Below are positions 1-9,328 of a stretch of DNA of 64,000 bases, in pieces. How positions within the stretch are numbered: the stretch's first letter is position 1; each line of letters opens with the position of its first letter. Source of the stretch: JASSUD01 sp031963415 (GTDB taxonomy: Bacteria > Pseudomonadota > Gammaproteobacteria > Burkholderiales > Burkholderiaceae); contig JASSUI010000001.1 in NCBI GenBank assembly GCA_031963415.1, positions 1,302,001 through 1,366,000 of the forward strand, given 5' to 3'. Made by a program: the position numbers and the translations under genes. The notes below the pieces were generated by a model. That model saw nothing but the letters and a program-made list of their open reading frames with translations, had not been told where the DNA came from and searched no databases.

Positions 1-20
1 GTCTACTTAATGGAAATTTC

Positions 21-980
21 ATGTCGCAAATTCAACATGCCAACCTCATTATTCTTGGCTCTGGGCCAGCGGGTTACACGGCGGCGGTATATGCTGCGCG
101 TGCCAATCTTGCACCGATGCTGCTCACTGGGCTTGCGCAAGGCGGTCAATTAATGACGACGACAGATGTCGAAAACTGGCCGGGAGACCCAAACGGGGTG
201 CAAGGGCCAGATTTGATGCAAAGGCTGCTTGAGCATGCCGAGCGTTTTAAAACCAATATTGTATTGGATCAAATTCATACTACTAAGTTAAACGAACGGC
301 CTATTCGTTTGATAGGTGACGCGGGTGAATATACTTGCAATGCACTTATTATTGCAATGGGTGCATCAGCACAATACCTTGGCCTGCCCTCTGAAGAAGA
401 ATTTATGGGGAGAGGCGTTTCGGCTTGCGCGACCTGCGATGGTTTTTTCTATAAAGAACAACATGTGGCCGTAGTGGGTGGCGGCAATACAGCGGTTGAA
501 GAAGCGCTTTATTTGTCAAACATCGCGAAAAAAGTCACGGTGATACACCGACGCGATAAATTCCGCGCAGAACCTATTTTGGTTGATCGACTGCGCGCTA
601 AAGAACAGCAGGGCAAAGTAGAAATTAAATGGAATCATGTGCTGGAGGAAGTACGAGGGGATGATTCCGGCGTGACAGGTGTGCTGATTAAGGATGTGAA
701 AAACGGCCAAGCTTCTGAGGTTTCTTTACAGGGCGTTTTTATTGCAATCGGCCACAAACCGAATACAGAAATTTTTACTGATCAATTAGAAATGCGTAAC
801 GGTTATATCGTCACGCGCGGCGGGTTAGATGGGAATGCGACGGCAACCAATGTTCCTGGCGTGTTCGCTGCAGGTGATGTGCAAGACCATGTTTACCGCC
901 AAGCGATTACTAGCGCAGGAACAGGTTGCATGGCCGCTCTCGATGCGCAGCGTTATCTTGAGCAGTTAGAAAGCGAGTAG
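21..980 (+). CDS. trxB: Thioredoxin reductase
   Basis: NADPH-dependent flavoprotein disulfide reductase that keeps cytoplasmic thioredoxin reduced. The 319-residue length is normal for the bacterial low-Mr family. Visible motifs are an N-terminal FAD-binding GSGPAGYTAA, the redox-active C136-A-T-C139 followed by DG, and the NADPH-binding GGGNTAVEEA near residue 155. A C-terminal FAD motif (AAGDV) follows. The ATG is preceded by a GGAAA-like ribosome site. An Smr-domain gene follows about 60 bp downstream on the same strand, a neighbour pair I associate with Burkholderia relatives. The gene is intact, with no unusual features. Confidence 0.97.
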   Translation: MSQIQHANLIILGSGPAGYTAAVYAARANLAPMLLTGLAQGGQLMTTTDVENWPGDPNGVQGPDLMQRLLEHAERFKTNIVLDQIHTTKLNERPIRLIGDAGEYTCNALIIAMGASAQYLGLPSEEEFMGRGVSACATCDGFFYKEQHVAVVGGGNTAVEEALYLSNIAKKVTVIHRRDKFRAEPILVDRLRAKEQQGKVEIKWNHVLEEVRGDDSGVTGVLIKDVKNGQASEVSLQGVFIAIGHKPNTEIFTDQLEMRNGYIVTRGGLDGNATATNVPGVFAAGDVQDHVYRQAITSAGTGCMAALDAQRYLEQLESE

Positions 981-1041
981 ATCGTGTACTGCAATGCGCT
1001 TTTTGGTATGAAGAAGAATTTTTATGCGTTGAGATATATTG

Positions 1042-1773
1042 ATGTCTAACAAGCATAAAACTTCTTCCCGCCCTAAGGCACCTCAATCTAACATCAACAG
1101 CCAAGTAAAGAGTGCTAAGCAAAGCTTCTCTAGCTTGGCTGATTTGCGCGCTTTGTACGATACGCTAAAAGCGGAGTCGATTTTGGCTAGGCAGGCGGCG
1201 GCTAAAGAAAAAAATTCTGCCAAGCAGTCTTCATCTGGCACTACCATTTCTCAATCTACAACAAACGAAAATACCTCTATTGGGTTGAGTCAGAAAAACG
1301 TTTCTACAGTGCCACAGACATCTGCCTATTCAGGTTCACCCCACCTTCAAAGAATATCTACCAAGCAAGAACTTTCGGATGACTACGAGCCGGTCTTCGC
1401 GCACTATAAAGATGGCTCAGCGTATTTCTGTAAACCAGGCGTTGGGCCAGATGTTGCGCGCAAATTGTCGCAGCGCAGATTACCTATCCAAGCACAAATT
1501 GACTTACACGGCCTGCGTCTTGATGAAGCGCGTAGTGCTTTGACGGAATTTGCACAAGATGCGGTGGAGGAAGGGGTGCGATGCATACGCGTGATTCATG
1601 GCAAAGGATTGGGCTCTGCCAATCAAAAACCTGCACTTAAAGGCAAAGTCTATACGTGGCTTGCCCAGCTTAGAGAAGTCCTCGCTTTTTGCGAAGCACG
1701 TCCGCATGAAGGTGGCTCAGGTGCAGTGATTGTCTTATTGCGTTCAGCTAAAAGCGTCAGTCGAGCCAATTAA
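1042..1773 (+). CDS. Smr-domain protein (MutS2-like C-terminal nuclease domain)
   Basis: 243-residue protein with a low-complexity Ser/Gln/Lys-rich N-terminal half and a C-terminal Smr domain. The domain shows IDLHGLRLDEA near residue 153 and the loop IHGKGLGS near residue 185, both hallmarks of Smr endonuclease-like domains. Proteins of this stand-alone type (YdaL/SmrA-like) bind or nick nucleic acid; the substrate here is unknown. A TTG sits directly in front of the ATG at 1042, but the ATG is the more likely start. It lies downstream of trxB on the same strand and may be co-transcribed with it. Confidence 0.88.
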   Translation: MSNKHKTSSRPKAPQSNINSQVKSAKQSFSSLADLRALYDTLKAESILARQAAAKEKNSAKQSSSGTTISQSTTNENTSIGLSQKNVSTVPQTSAYSGSPHLQRISTKQELSDDYEPVFAHYKDGSAYFCKPGVGPDVARKLSQRRLPIQAQIDLHGLRLDEARSALTEFAQDAVEEGVRCIRVIHGKGLGSANQKPALKGKVYTWLAQLREVLAFCEARPHEGGSGAVIVLLRSAKSVSRAN

Positions 1774-1873
1774 TCTTGCTTCGCAAACCTAATTGGCAGC
1801 CTTTCTAAATACTCGGCTCAAGTTACAATTTGGGTCGCTCTTTCTTATCAAGTGGCAATTTTTTTATTTCTCG

Positions 1874-3256
1874 ATGCTTACATCTGATTTTGATCCCATT
1901 GTTGCAATTGCAACTGCCCAAGGCCGAGGTGGTATTGGTGTGGTGCGCGTGTCGTTTGGTAAAACTGACGAGGCAACCGTTTATGCTTTGATTTCGGCTA
2001 TATGTGGACAGCAATTAACACCACGTCATGCAGCCTATGTGCCGTTTCTTGATGATCAAAGTGAATCACTTGACCAGGGTATCGCTTTGTACTTTGCTGC
2101 GCCGCACTCTTATACGGGTGAGCATGTGCTTGAGTTGCAAGGGCATGGTGGGCCGGTGGTGTTGCAGTTAATCTTGCAGCGTTGTCTTGAAGCGGGGCAG
2201 GCAATCGGGTTGCGTTTGGCTGAGCCCGGTGAATTTACGCGTCGCGCTTTTTTGAATGACAAACTTGATCTGGCGCAAGCTGAAGCGGTAGCGGATTTGA
2301 TTGGAGCAAGTACAGAAGCCGCTGTGCGTGCGGCCGGGCGTTCGCTAAGCGGTGTGTTCTCTAGCGCAATTCATACGCTGGTCGAGCAGTTGATTCAACT
2401 ACGAATGCTAGTCGAAGCGACGCTTGATTTCCCAGAAGAAGAAATTGATTTTCTTGAGGCGGCTGATGCGCGAGGCCAACTTACCCGATTGCGTGAAGCG
2501 CTTGATGAGATACAACGCAATGCTAAGCAAGGCGCATTGTTGCGCGAAGGACTATCGGTTGTGTTAGCCGGTCAGCCGAATGTGGGCAAATCTTCTCTAC
2601 TCAACGCCTTAGCGGGTGCTGAACTTGCAATTGTGACGCCGATTGCTGGCACGACACGGGACAAAGTTCAGCAAACGATTCAAATTGAAGGCGTGCCGCT
2701 GCATATTATCGATACGGCTGGTCTACGAGAGACTGAAGATCAAATTGAAGCGCTTGGTATTGAACGAACCTGGCGCGAAGTTGAACGTGCTGATGTGATA
2801 TTGCATCTGCTTGATGTCAACACAGGTATTACGGATGAAGACAAGAAGATTGCTGCGCAATTCCCGGCAGCTGTGCCTGTGCTGCGGATTTTCAACAAGA
2901 TAGATTTAACTGGCGTTGCGCCAGCCGTGATTGATACACCAGTGTGTACCCTCCACCTATCCGCACAAAGTGGTGATGGAATTGATCTGCTACGCGCTCA
3001 ACTGTTGAAATTAGCCGGCTGGCAACCGAGCACTGAAAACCTTTACCTCGCTCGCACCCGACATTTAACTGCGTTACGTGCAGCGAGTCGCCATTTAGCT
3101 GTGGCTGCTGAACACGCGGAAAAAAATGCGCAGGCACTCGACCTATTTGCAGAAGAGCTACGTTTAGCGCAAGAGCAGCTCAATACCATTACCGGCGAAT
3201 TTACATCCGACGACTTACTTGGCACGATTTTTAGCCGGTTTTGTATTGGGAAATAA
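1874..3256 (+). CDS. mnmE: tRNA modification GTPase MnmE
   Basis: GTPase that, with MnmG, installs cmnm5 groups on wobble U34 of tRNAs. The frame opens earlier at 1793, but family proteins begin near the MLTSDFDPIVAIATAQGRGG segment, so the ATG at 1874 is chosen, giving 460 residues, the usual length. Domain order is an N-terminal formyl-THF-binding domain, a helical domain, and an inserted G domain with GQPNVGKSS near residue 233, GTTRD, and DTAGLRE near residue 280. The C-terminus ends in the diagnostic CIGK, whose Cys is the conserved catalytic-site residue. An initiator tRNA gene lies downstream. Confidence 0.97.
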   Translation: MLTSDFDPIVAIATAQGRGGIGVVRVSFGKTDEATVYALISAICGQQLTPRHAAYVPFLDDQSESLDQGIALYFAAPHSYTGEHVLELQGHGGPVVLQLILQRCLEAGQAIGLRLAEPGEFTRRAFLNDKLDLAQAEAVADLIGASTEAAVRAAGRSLSGVFSSAIHTLVEQLIQLRMLVEATLDFPEEEIDFLEAADARGQLTRLREALDEIQRNAKQGALLREGLSVVLAGQPNVGKSSLLNALAGAELAIVTPIAGTTRDKVQQTIQIEGVPLHIIDTAGLRETEDQIEALGIERTWREVERADVILHLLDVNTGITDEDKKIAAQFPAAVPVLRIFNKIDLTGVAPAVIDTPVCTLHLSAQSGDGIDLLRAQLLKLAGWQPSTENLYLARTRHLTALRAASRHLAVAAEHAEKNAQALDLFAEELRLAQEQLNTITGEFTSDDLLGTIFSRFCIGK

Positions 3257-3356
3257 TTTCTGCTAAATCATCTTTAAGTGCTGCTCGAGGCTGTGCCCAA
3301 TCTAGATGAGAGGGAAAAAGAAATCATAAGTAGCTTATCAACGCAAAATTAATAAT

Positions 3357-3384
3357 TTGTATTAGCAGATTAATCTGCTATACT
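3357..3384 (+). promoter_or_regulatory. Putative initiator-tRNA promoter with an 18-bp palindrome between -35 and -10
   Basis: TTGTAT (3357-3362) and TATACT (3379-3384) are separated by 16 bp and stand 25 bp before the tRNA, a good sigma70-like arrangement. The spacer is filled by a perfect palindrome, TAGCAGATTAATCTGCTA (3363-3380), that overlaps the first bases of the -10. The dyad is read directly from the sequence. A role as an operator is inference. Confidence 0.5.
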
Positions 3385-3409
3385 TCGCAACTTCAATAGA
3401 CCGAACTGA

Positions 3410-3486
<77 letters not shown>

Positions 3487-3510
3487 CTTAAGAGACCTTC
3501 CAGTCTCATC

Positions 3511-3540
3511 AAAAAGCCTGAAAATTTTCAGGCTTTTTTT
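3511..3540 (+). terminator. Rho-independent terminator after the initiator tRNA
   Basis: Stem GCCTGAAAA / TTTTCAGGC flanked by A-runs on the left and a T7 tract on the right, 25 bp after the tRNA CCA end. Because the element is nearly a perfect palindrome with A and T tracts it could also work in the other direction. Confidence 0.9.
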
Positions 3541-3761
3541 CGTCCCTATTCAACATACCTCCTTCTTCCTTCTATGTTTTATGATTAATTAGCTGAGAAA
3601 TCGGCATATTTTTCGACTAACTGGTTCGTTTAAATCTGATCGGTATCAAGCGAGGCGTATTGTAAATTTAGTCAATGAATAGGCGAATTTGCCATGACAA
3701 CGCCGATAGCAGTATTAGAATAATTACCAAATCATTTTAATAAGTATCGTAGGAGGTATAG

Positions 3762-5015
3762 ATGAACCGCATTCCCTCAGCGCCAAATGTGGGAGTTCGC
3801 GTAACTCCCTACCCAACAGCAACCAAAAGAAAAGCAGAAGAAAATGAGCGGGAGCGGGCTACGAATGCGCATTCTCGAATGGATGAAGAGACTCACGATT
3901 CAACAAGCGTTATCCGCTTACTCATCAGAGAATTAAGTCCTTTTGATCACCAGCTAACCGGTAAGGAAGCAAGCGTTTCTGATGATGCCTCTCACTTTGT
4001 CGACTTCCCCATGCTTGGCGATGAATACGCTTTTTCTGCTATCAGCAGTGAAGTCGAGGAATATTCTCCAGATTTTGCGGCTGATGCTTCGTCATTTGGT
4101 GAGGACGCTGATTATTTATTACCGCTTAGCGAGCTTACGCAGAGATTTGAAGAGGTATCTTCTTCACCTGAAGACGACGAGAAAATTCCTTCCTCTATTC
4201 CTTTAGAAAATACTTCAGAAATTAATCACGAAAATGCCCAAACGCGAGATGTGGTCGAGATTAGGGGAGGGGTGTTTTCTGCAGGCGGGCAATGGGTGGC
4301 TGATCCAGAGCCAACAAATGGTGTCAGTTCTCCATATAAATACAAATTAAAAAATATCGATAGTGAAGATGATGTTGAATTTTGTTTGGAATTTGACTCT
4401 CCACCGTCCAAAGGATTAGCTTCAAATCCCACTTTTTTTATTCGTAATGGAAAAGAGTGGTTTGTTTATGTCGGAGAAAAGGCGGTCTATCTATACCTAT
4501 TAGAAAGTTCAGGTTTAATAGCAAAGCAGCTGGAATATAAAATAGAAAATATAACTGCCTTTACTATTTCCTCAAATGGGAAATATTTTGCTGCAGCAGG
4601 CTTTTGCAATAAAGAAAGCGCTGTTTTTGTCTATCAAATTGACGGATTGAATGATTCTTGTTTGCCTGAAAAATTTCTCTCTAAATTAAATAAATTTAAA
4701 ATAAAAAATATTAATTTGTCGTCAAGCAAAAAATTTATTGCCGTGGCAGGTGCGCAGGCTATAGGTCAATATATTATTTACAATTTCTCAATTGAATCAG
4801 AGGAGAAGCTTTTATATTCGATAAAGAGCGAAGCACCTATTGATCATATGTCTTTTGAAAAAACCGGAAGGAATTATGGGTTGCGTGTTAAATTTTGTAA
4901 TAACTCAAATTATTATGTTTTTCCAATAAATCTAACCACTCGTGTTACACACGAACCCACACATATTTTCGCTCAAGATAGTTTCATCGGAGAAGATCTT
5001 ATTAAACTTGGTTAG
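3762..5015 (+). CDS. Unrecognised protein with degenerate WD-like C-terminal half
   Basis: 417-residue protein of unknown function. A near-consensus ribosome site AGGAGGT (3751-3757) sets the start. The N-terminal ~180 residues are acidic, Ser/Glu-rich and probably disordered, with a short basic TKRKAEE stretch near residue 24. The second half has beta-rich segments with a WD-blade rhythm, for example TISSNGKYFAAAG followed by VFVYQI near residues 265-290, suggesting a degenerate propeller. The coding sequence becomes visibly AT-rich in this half, unlike neighbouring mnmE. It stands alone between the tRNA terminator and a permease gene. It could be a lineage-specific secreted or host-directed protein, but no signal peptide is visible. 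Confidence 0.75.
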   Translation: MNRIPSAPNVGVRVTPYPTATKRKAEENERERATNAHSRMDEETHDSTSVIRLLIRELSPFDHQLTGKEASVSDDASHFVDFPMLGDEYAFSAISSEVEEYSPDFAADASSFGEDADYLLPLSELTQRFEEVSSSPEDDEKIPSSIPLENTSEINHENAQTRDVVEIRGGVFSAGGQWVADPEPTNGVSSPYKYKLKNIDSEDDVEFCLEFDSPPSKGLASNPTFFIRNGKEWFVYVGEKAVYLYLLESSGLIAKQLEYKIENITAFTISSNGKYFAAAGFCNKESAVFVYQIDGLNDSCLPEKFLSKLNKFKIKNINLSSSKKFIAVAGAQAIGQYIIYNFSIESEEKLLYSIKSEAPIDHMSFEKTGRNYGLRVKFCNNSNYYVFPINLTTRVTHEPTHIFAQDSFIGEDLIKLG

Positions 5016-5353
5016 CGCTCATTTCATTCATTTTTAATCATTTAAAAGCAAAATAAACTTTAAGGGTGGAGAGCGGGAATGTATGTGAGAGCAGCGATGA
5101 AGCAATTATCAAGGTTTGATAAAAATTAATGCGATGACAACGTCCTCGCTAGTCTCTGCTCTACGGGAAGATTGTTAGGTCTGAGTAGAAGAATACGGTC
5201 ATGCTTGGAGTGAATATCTTTCTTTTCTGGTTGATATTTTGTCTTGGTAGGGTTAAATTTCTCGGGTGATAGGCGTAGCTAAACTAGATCCCTATCCGAT
5301 GGATAAGCTAGTGCTTCGGCAACATAAAACGTTTGAAAGAATAAAGGTCTGCC
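5016..5353. other. Intergenic stretch, nothing recognised
   Basis: 338 bp between the WD-like unknown and the AEC permease. I see no convincing ORF with a ribosome site, no tRNA and no strong hairpin. It probably contains the permease promoter. Confidence 0.5.
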
Positions 5354-6262
5354 ATGATGCAAATTATTATCGCGACGCTTCCGACTTTTCTTTTAATTTT
5401 GTTTGGGCAATTTATTAAAACGCAGAAATTTCTTGCCGATGCCTTCTGGAATGAAGCGGAAAAGCTAACCTATTACGTTTTATTTCCAGCCTTACTGATT
5501 GCACAACTGGTGCGCACTGATTTTTCTTCGGTCAATATGACGGGGGCGATTGTGGCGACTCTTCTAGGGACAATCGTCATCGCTATTTTGGTGTTTCTAT
5601 CGCGCACTTTGATTGCTTACCAAAACGAGACTTTCACCTCCATTTTTCAAGGCTGCGTGCGCTATAACTCGTATATCTTTTTGGCGATGACTGAAGTTTT
5701 GTATGGACAGCAGGGGATTCGTTTTGCGGCGATTGTGATTACTTACATGATTATCTTTACGAATCTCTCTAGTGTTTTAGTGCTGAGTTTATATGGGATA
5801 GGCGGGAAATCGATCAAAAATATCTTGCTCTCAATTATCAAAAACCCACTGATCGTAGGCGCGATAGTCGGTGTTATGCTTTCCGTTAGTCAAATCAAAC
5901 TGGGTCTGATTCTTACCACTTTCCTCGATTATTTAGGACGCGCTGCATTGCCTACTAGTCTGTTGTGTGTGGGCGCAGGGCTAAGATTTCGCATGAGCCG
6001 ACATCGTTGGACAGCGGTTATCTCCAGCTCCTTGATCAAACTGTTAGGCGTTCCCGTTGCTACCGCCGGGTTCCTTAGCTTATTAAACGTATCGGGTCCA
6101 CTACGCTCAATTTGCTTACTTTATGCGGCCCTTCCTTGTGCTGGTAATTCCTATATCTTAGCTAGACAAATGGGAGGCGATGCTGAAGCGATGGCTTCTA
6201 TCATTACGTTGACCACGCTCTTATCTCTGGTGACGATGGCAGTTGTGTTGAGTTTTTTGTGA
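5354..6262 (+). CDS. AEC-family transporter (auxin efflux carrier / malate permease type)
   Basis: 302-residue polytopic membrane protein, highly hydrophobic throughout, with about ten predicted membrane segments. The N-terminal segment LPTFLLILFGQFIK and the conserved P in LFPALLIAQL are typical of the AEC family, as is the C-terminal region with AALPCAGNSYILA. Members move organic anions such as malate or other small carboxylates in bacteria; the substrate cannot be read from sequence. Two ATGs are adjacent (5354 and 5357) and the true start could be either. It has no operon partner. Confidence 0.85.
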   Translation: MMQIIIATLPTFLLILFGQFIKTQKFLADAFWNEAEKLTYYVLFPALLIAQLVRTDFSSVNMTGAIVATLLGTIVIAILVFLSRTLIAYQNETFTSIFQGCVRYNSYIFLAMTEVLYGQQGIRFAAIVITYMIIFTNLSSVLVLSLYGIGGKSIKNILLSIIKNPLIVGAIVGVMLSVSQIKLGLILTTFLDYLGRAALPTSLLCVGAGLRFRMSRHRWTAVISSSLIKLLGVPVATAGFLSLLNVSGPLRSICLLYAALPCAGNSYILARQMGGDAEAMASIITLTTLLSLVTMAVVLSFL

Positions 6263-6286
6263 TTGGGTTTTTGCAAAAGCCGGAAT

Positions 6287-6577
6287 TCAGGGTTTGTTTG
6301 GCTCAGAGCAGATTGCTCGTTGTTGTATTAAAAGTTTTTTATTAATTTCACTTAATTCTTGTACGCCATCTATCAACGCACCAGACGCGGTTAATGCAGT
6401 TTGCGAGGACCGCCAACACAATCGTGCCTCATACTTTCCGCCTTCTTGAATTATCTGCCACTGCCGCATCGCCGTGATTTGCTCCACCAGTGGCAAGGTA
6501 AAGGCCTGTAGTGGTGCCTTTGTATTGGCAGAAAAAATGTGACTTGCTACGAAGCTATGTAAACGTCTCTTAAACAA
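6287..6577 (-). pseudogene. Remnant: C-terminal tail of a WD40-repeat family protein
   Basis: The second half of this small frame matches the conserved tails of the two large WD40 proteins in the window. It reads QWQIIQEGGKYEARLCW, then LTASGALIDGVQEL, then INKKLL. The F-box-like protein's tail has VWQVIEEEGRYQVRLAW and VNKKLLKQ, and the NACHT protein's has LWQIHREGETCRVTLSW and MNTQLLKQ. Upstream on this strand there are no WD blades, only unrelated residues and then the ychF stop. It is therefore most likely the leftover 3' end of a deleted copy. Expression is doubtful. Confidence 0.72.
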
Positions 6578-6589
6578 GAAATTGTCTTT

Positions 6590-7684
6590 CTAAACATTAA
6601 ACAAAAAGTTCATCACATCGCCATCTTGCACGATGTATTCCTTGCCTTCGGCGCGCATTTTGCCGGCCTCTTTGGCTTTTTGCTCGCCGCCGTGAGCGAT
6701 GAAATCGGCAAATGAGATCGTTTGAGCACGAATAAAACCACGGGTAAAGTCGGTGTGAATGGCGCCAGCGGCTTCGGGTGCGGTTTCTCCAATACGGATA
6801 GTCCAAGCACGTACTTCGCTTTTGCCTGCGGTAAAGAAGGTTTGCAATCCTAGTAATTTGAACGCAGCTTTGATGACACGATTAAGTCCTGGTTCGTTCA
6901 TTCCCATGTCTTTGAGGAACATGATTTTGTCTTGTTCACTGAGATCAGAAATTTCTGCTTCAATCGCGGCACATACGGCGACGACAGGGGAGTTTTCGGT
7001 TGCGGCGTGCTGCGTGACCGCGTCTAGCAGCGGGTTGTTAGTTAAGCCATCTTCATGCACGTTAGCGATATACATCATCGGCTTAGCAGTGATCAAACAG
7101 AGTGGCTTGATTAGCGCTTGCTCTTCATCAGATAACTCAAGTGCCCGCACAGGTTTTACTTGGTCTAGCTGTTGCTGTACTTTTTGCAGCACAGCGACTT
7201 GTTTAGCGGCTTCTTTATTGTTCCCCGATTTCGCGGCACTAGTGTAGCGAGCTAACGCTTTTTCTACGGTACTTAAATCTGCCAAAGCGAGCTCGGTATT
7301 GATCACTGCAAGATCAGAAAGCGGGTCTACTTTATTTGCAACGTGAACAATATTAGGGTCTTCAAAGCAGCGCACTACATGAATGATCGCTTCGGTCTCC
7401 CGAATATTCGCTAAAAACTGATTGCCGCGCCCTTCACCTTTTGATGCGCCTTCAACGAGTCCAGCGATATCGACAAATTCAACGACAGCTGGCATCGTGC
7501 GCACAGGTTTCACAATTTCTGCTAATGCAGAGAGTCGCTCATCAGGCACCTCAACCACCCCAACATTAGGGTCAATCGTGCAAAACGGATAATTTTCGGC
7601 GTCGATGCCAGCTTTGGTAAGCGCATTAAAAAGAGTCGATTTGCCTACGTTGGGTAAACCTACAATTCCGCATTTAAGCTTCAT
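6590..7684 (-). CDS. ychF: Redox-responsive ATPase/GTPase YchF (OLA1 family)
   Basis: 364 residues, the normal length. It is an Obg-superfamily P-loop NTPase that binds ribosomes and prefers ATP. G1 is GLPNVGKST at residues 8-16, G3 lies in DIAGLVEGASKGEG, and the NKVDP segment stands near the G4 region. A C-terminal TGS domain includes AGAIHTDFTRGFIRA. An AGGA ribosome site precedes the ATG. It stands alone on the minus strand, with a WD40-tail remnant immediately downstream. Confidence 0.97.
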   Translation of the reverse strand: MKLKCGIVGLPNVGKSTLFNALTKAGIDAENYPFCTIDPNVGVVEVPDERLSALAEIVKPVRTMPAVVEFVDIAGLVEGASKGEGRGNQFLANIRETEAIIHVVRCFEDPNIVHVANKVDPLSDLAVINTELALADLSTVEKALARYTSAAKSGNNKEAAKQVAVLQKVQQQLDQVKPVRALELSDEEQALIKPLCLITAKPMMYIANVHEDGLTNNPLLDAVTQHAATENSPVVAVCAAIEAEISDLSEQDKIMFLKDMGMNEPGLNRVIKAAFKLLGLQTFFTAGKSEVRAWTIRIGETAPEAAGAIHTDFTRGFIRAQTISFADFIAHGGEQKAKEAGKMRAEGKEYIVQDGDVMNFLFNV

Positions 7685-7923
7685 AAAATCCTTTGCTACA
7701 AGTTGATTAAGTCTAGGGAGGCAGTGTTGAATCGCTACATTCTTACAGATAGCTTTTAAGATCCGCTATTGTACTGTGTGCGACAGGACGGACTGATATT
7801 TTTCATATCGATGAAAATTTCTGTATTCATCAAAAAAAGACGGCTAACTTTTATCTACCTGCAGTTTATTATTTAGCCAATCTCTCCTTAGAAAAGCTAT
7901 GTTGTGCAAACTATAATGCTGCG

Positions 7924-9096
7924 ATGACTCAATCCAAACATACTTCTCATGTAACAGTGGTTGGCGGAGGCCTAGTGGGCAAGACCGCTGCACTGGCATT
8001 AGCCCAACTTGGGCTTAAAGTTGCGTTAATTGCGCAGGCTGCTAATGTGCCTGCTAGCAGCACTCCTTTTGATAGTCGCGTATATGCGTTGTCGAAAAGT
8101 ACCCAAGTTTTATTAGAACGTTTGCGAATATGGCAAGCATTGGATGCAACGCGACTCCATCCGGTATATGACATGCGCGTCTATGGAGATACTAGCGCTG
8201 AATTGCATTTTTCTGCTTTTCAAGCAGCGGTACCGCAGTTGGCTTGGATTGTAGAAGCCTCTTTGCTTGAAAGCGCACTTGACGCGGCGCTTAAGTTTCA
8301 GCCTCATCTAACTTGGTTAGAAGCACGAGCCCAACGCTTAACCATTAAGCCAGAGCATGCTGTACTGGAGTTAGATAATCATCAAACTTGGCATACTCAT
8401 TTACTCGTCGGCGCTGACGGTGCTCACTCATGGGTGCGAGCGCAAATGGAAGCCAAGGTTAGTCGGCGTGATTATCATCAATGGGGCATAGTCGCTACGC
8501 TGCGTACTGAAAAGCCACATGCTGAAACGGCATATCAGTGGTTTCATGAAGGCGAGATTATCGCGCTGCTACCTTTGTCTTCACATCATGTTTCATTAGT
8601 GTGGTCGGCTCAAGAAGAGCACGCAAAAGAACTACTCGCATTGGATAGCGCGCAACTTGCGGCGGCTGTTGAAAAAATCACTAGCCGACAGCTTGGCGCA
8701 TTGGAATGCATCTCTCGCGCACAAGGATTCCCGCTTTCGCTGCAAAAAGTTGATCGTTTGATTGCACCACGCGTCGCATTAATTGGCGATGCTGCACATG
8801 TGGTTCATCCGCTTGCAGGGCAAGGGATGAATTTGGGACTGCGAGATGTGAGCGTATTAACTGATGTCATGATGGCCCGCGAACTATTTCGTGATGTGGG
8901 TGATATCACTTTATTGCGCCGTTACGAGCGCTCACGTAGTTTAGATATCAAAAAACTGATGTTGGTAACCGATGGTTTGCAACGACTTTTTTCGCCATCG
9001 AATGCATTGTTGCGTTCTGCGCGAAATTTAGGCATGTCATTTGCGAATTCTCAGCCTTTACTTAAACGTTGGTTGATTGCGCATGCGCTAGATTAA
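7924..9096 (+). CDS. UbiH/UbiF/VisC/COQ6-family FAD monooxygenase
   Basis: 390-residue flavin-dependent hydroxylase of the family that hydroxylates the ubiquinone ring. It has the N-terminal Rossmann motif VVGGGLVGKTAALALA, the DG motif in LVGADGAHSWVR, and the second FAD motif GDAAHVVHPLAGQGMNLG. Which ring carbon it acts on cannot be told from sequence, so no symbol is given. A TATAAT at 7912-7917 stands only six bases before the ATG and no ribosome site is visible, so the transcript could be leaderless; this is speculative. A ubiD gene lies 30 kb away. Confidence 0.9.
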   Translation: MTQSKHTSHVTVVGGGLVGKTAALALAQLGLKVALIAQAANVPASSTPFDSRVYALSKSTQVLLERLRIWQALDATRLHPVYDMRVYGDTSAELHFSAFQAAVPQLAWIVEASLLESALDAALKFQPHLTWLEARAQRLTIKPEHAVLELDNHQTWHTHLLVGADGAHSWVRAQMEAKVSRRDYHQWGIVATLRTEKPHAETAYQWFHEGEIIALLPLSSHHVSLVWSAQEEHAKELLALDSAQLAAAVEKITSRQLGALECISRAQGFPLSLQKVDRLIAPRVALIGDAAHVVHPLAGQGMNLGLRDVSVLTDVMMARELFRDVGDITLLRRYERSRSLDIKKLMLVTDGLQRLFSPSNALLRSARNLGMSFANSQPLLKRWLIAHALD

Positions 9097-9328
9097 GAAG
9101 TGTGCGACTAGTCTTTAGCAAAACATTGGATAAACGGAGAGCTGCAGCATACGGAACAGAACCCTTCTTTTTGATTCCGTTTTTGCCTCTTTTTGCGCCT
9201 CTTTTTTCATCTCATTTTTCATATTATGTACTAATGTACTAGCAGCAAAAGCACTCCATATTCCCGCTTTATTCAGTGCTCCTCTAGCAATAACAAATGA
9301 TCGTAAAGATCAAACAAATAATCAAAAT

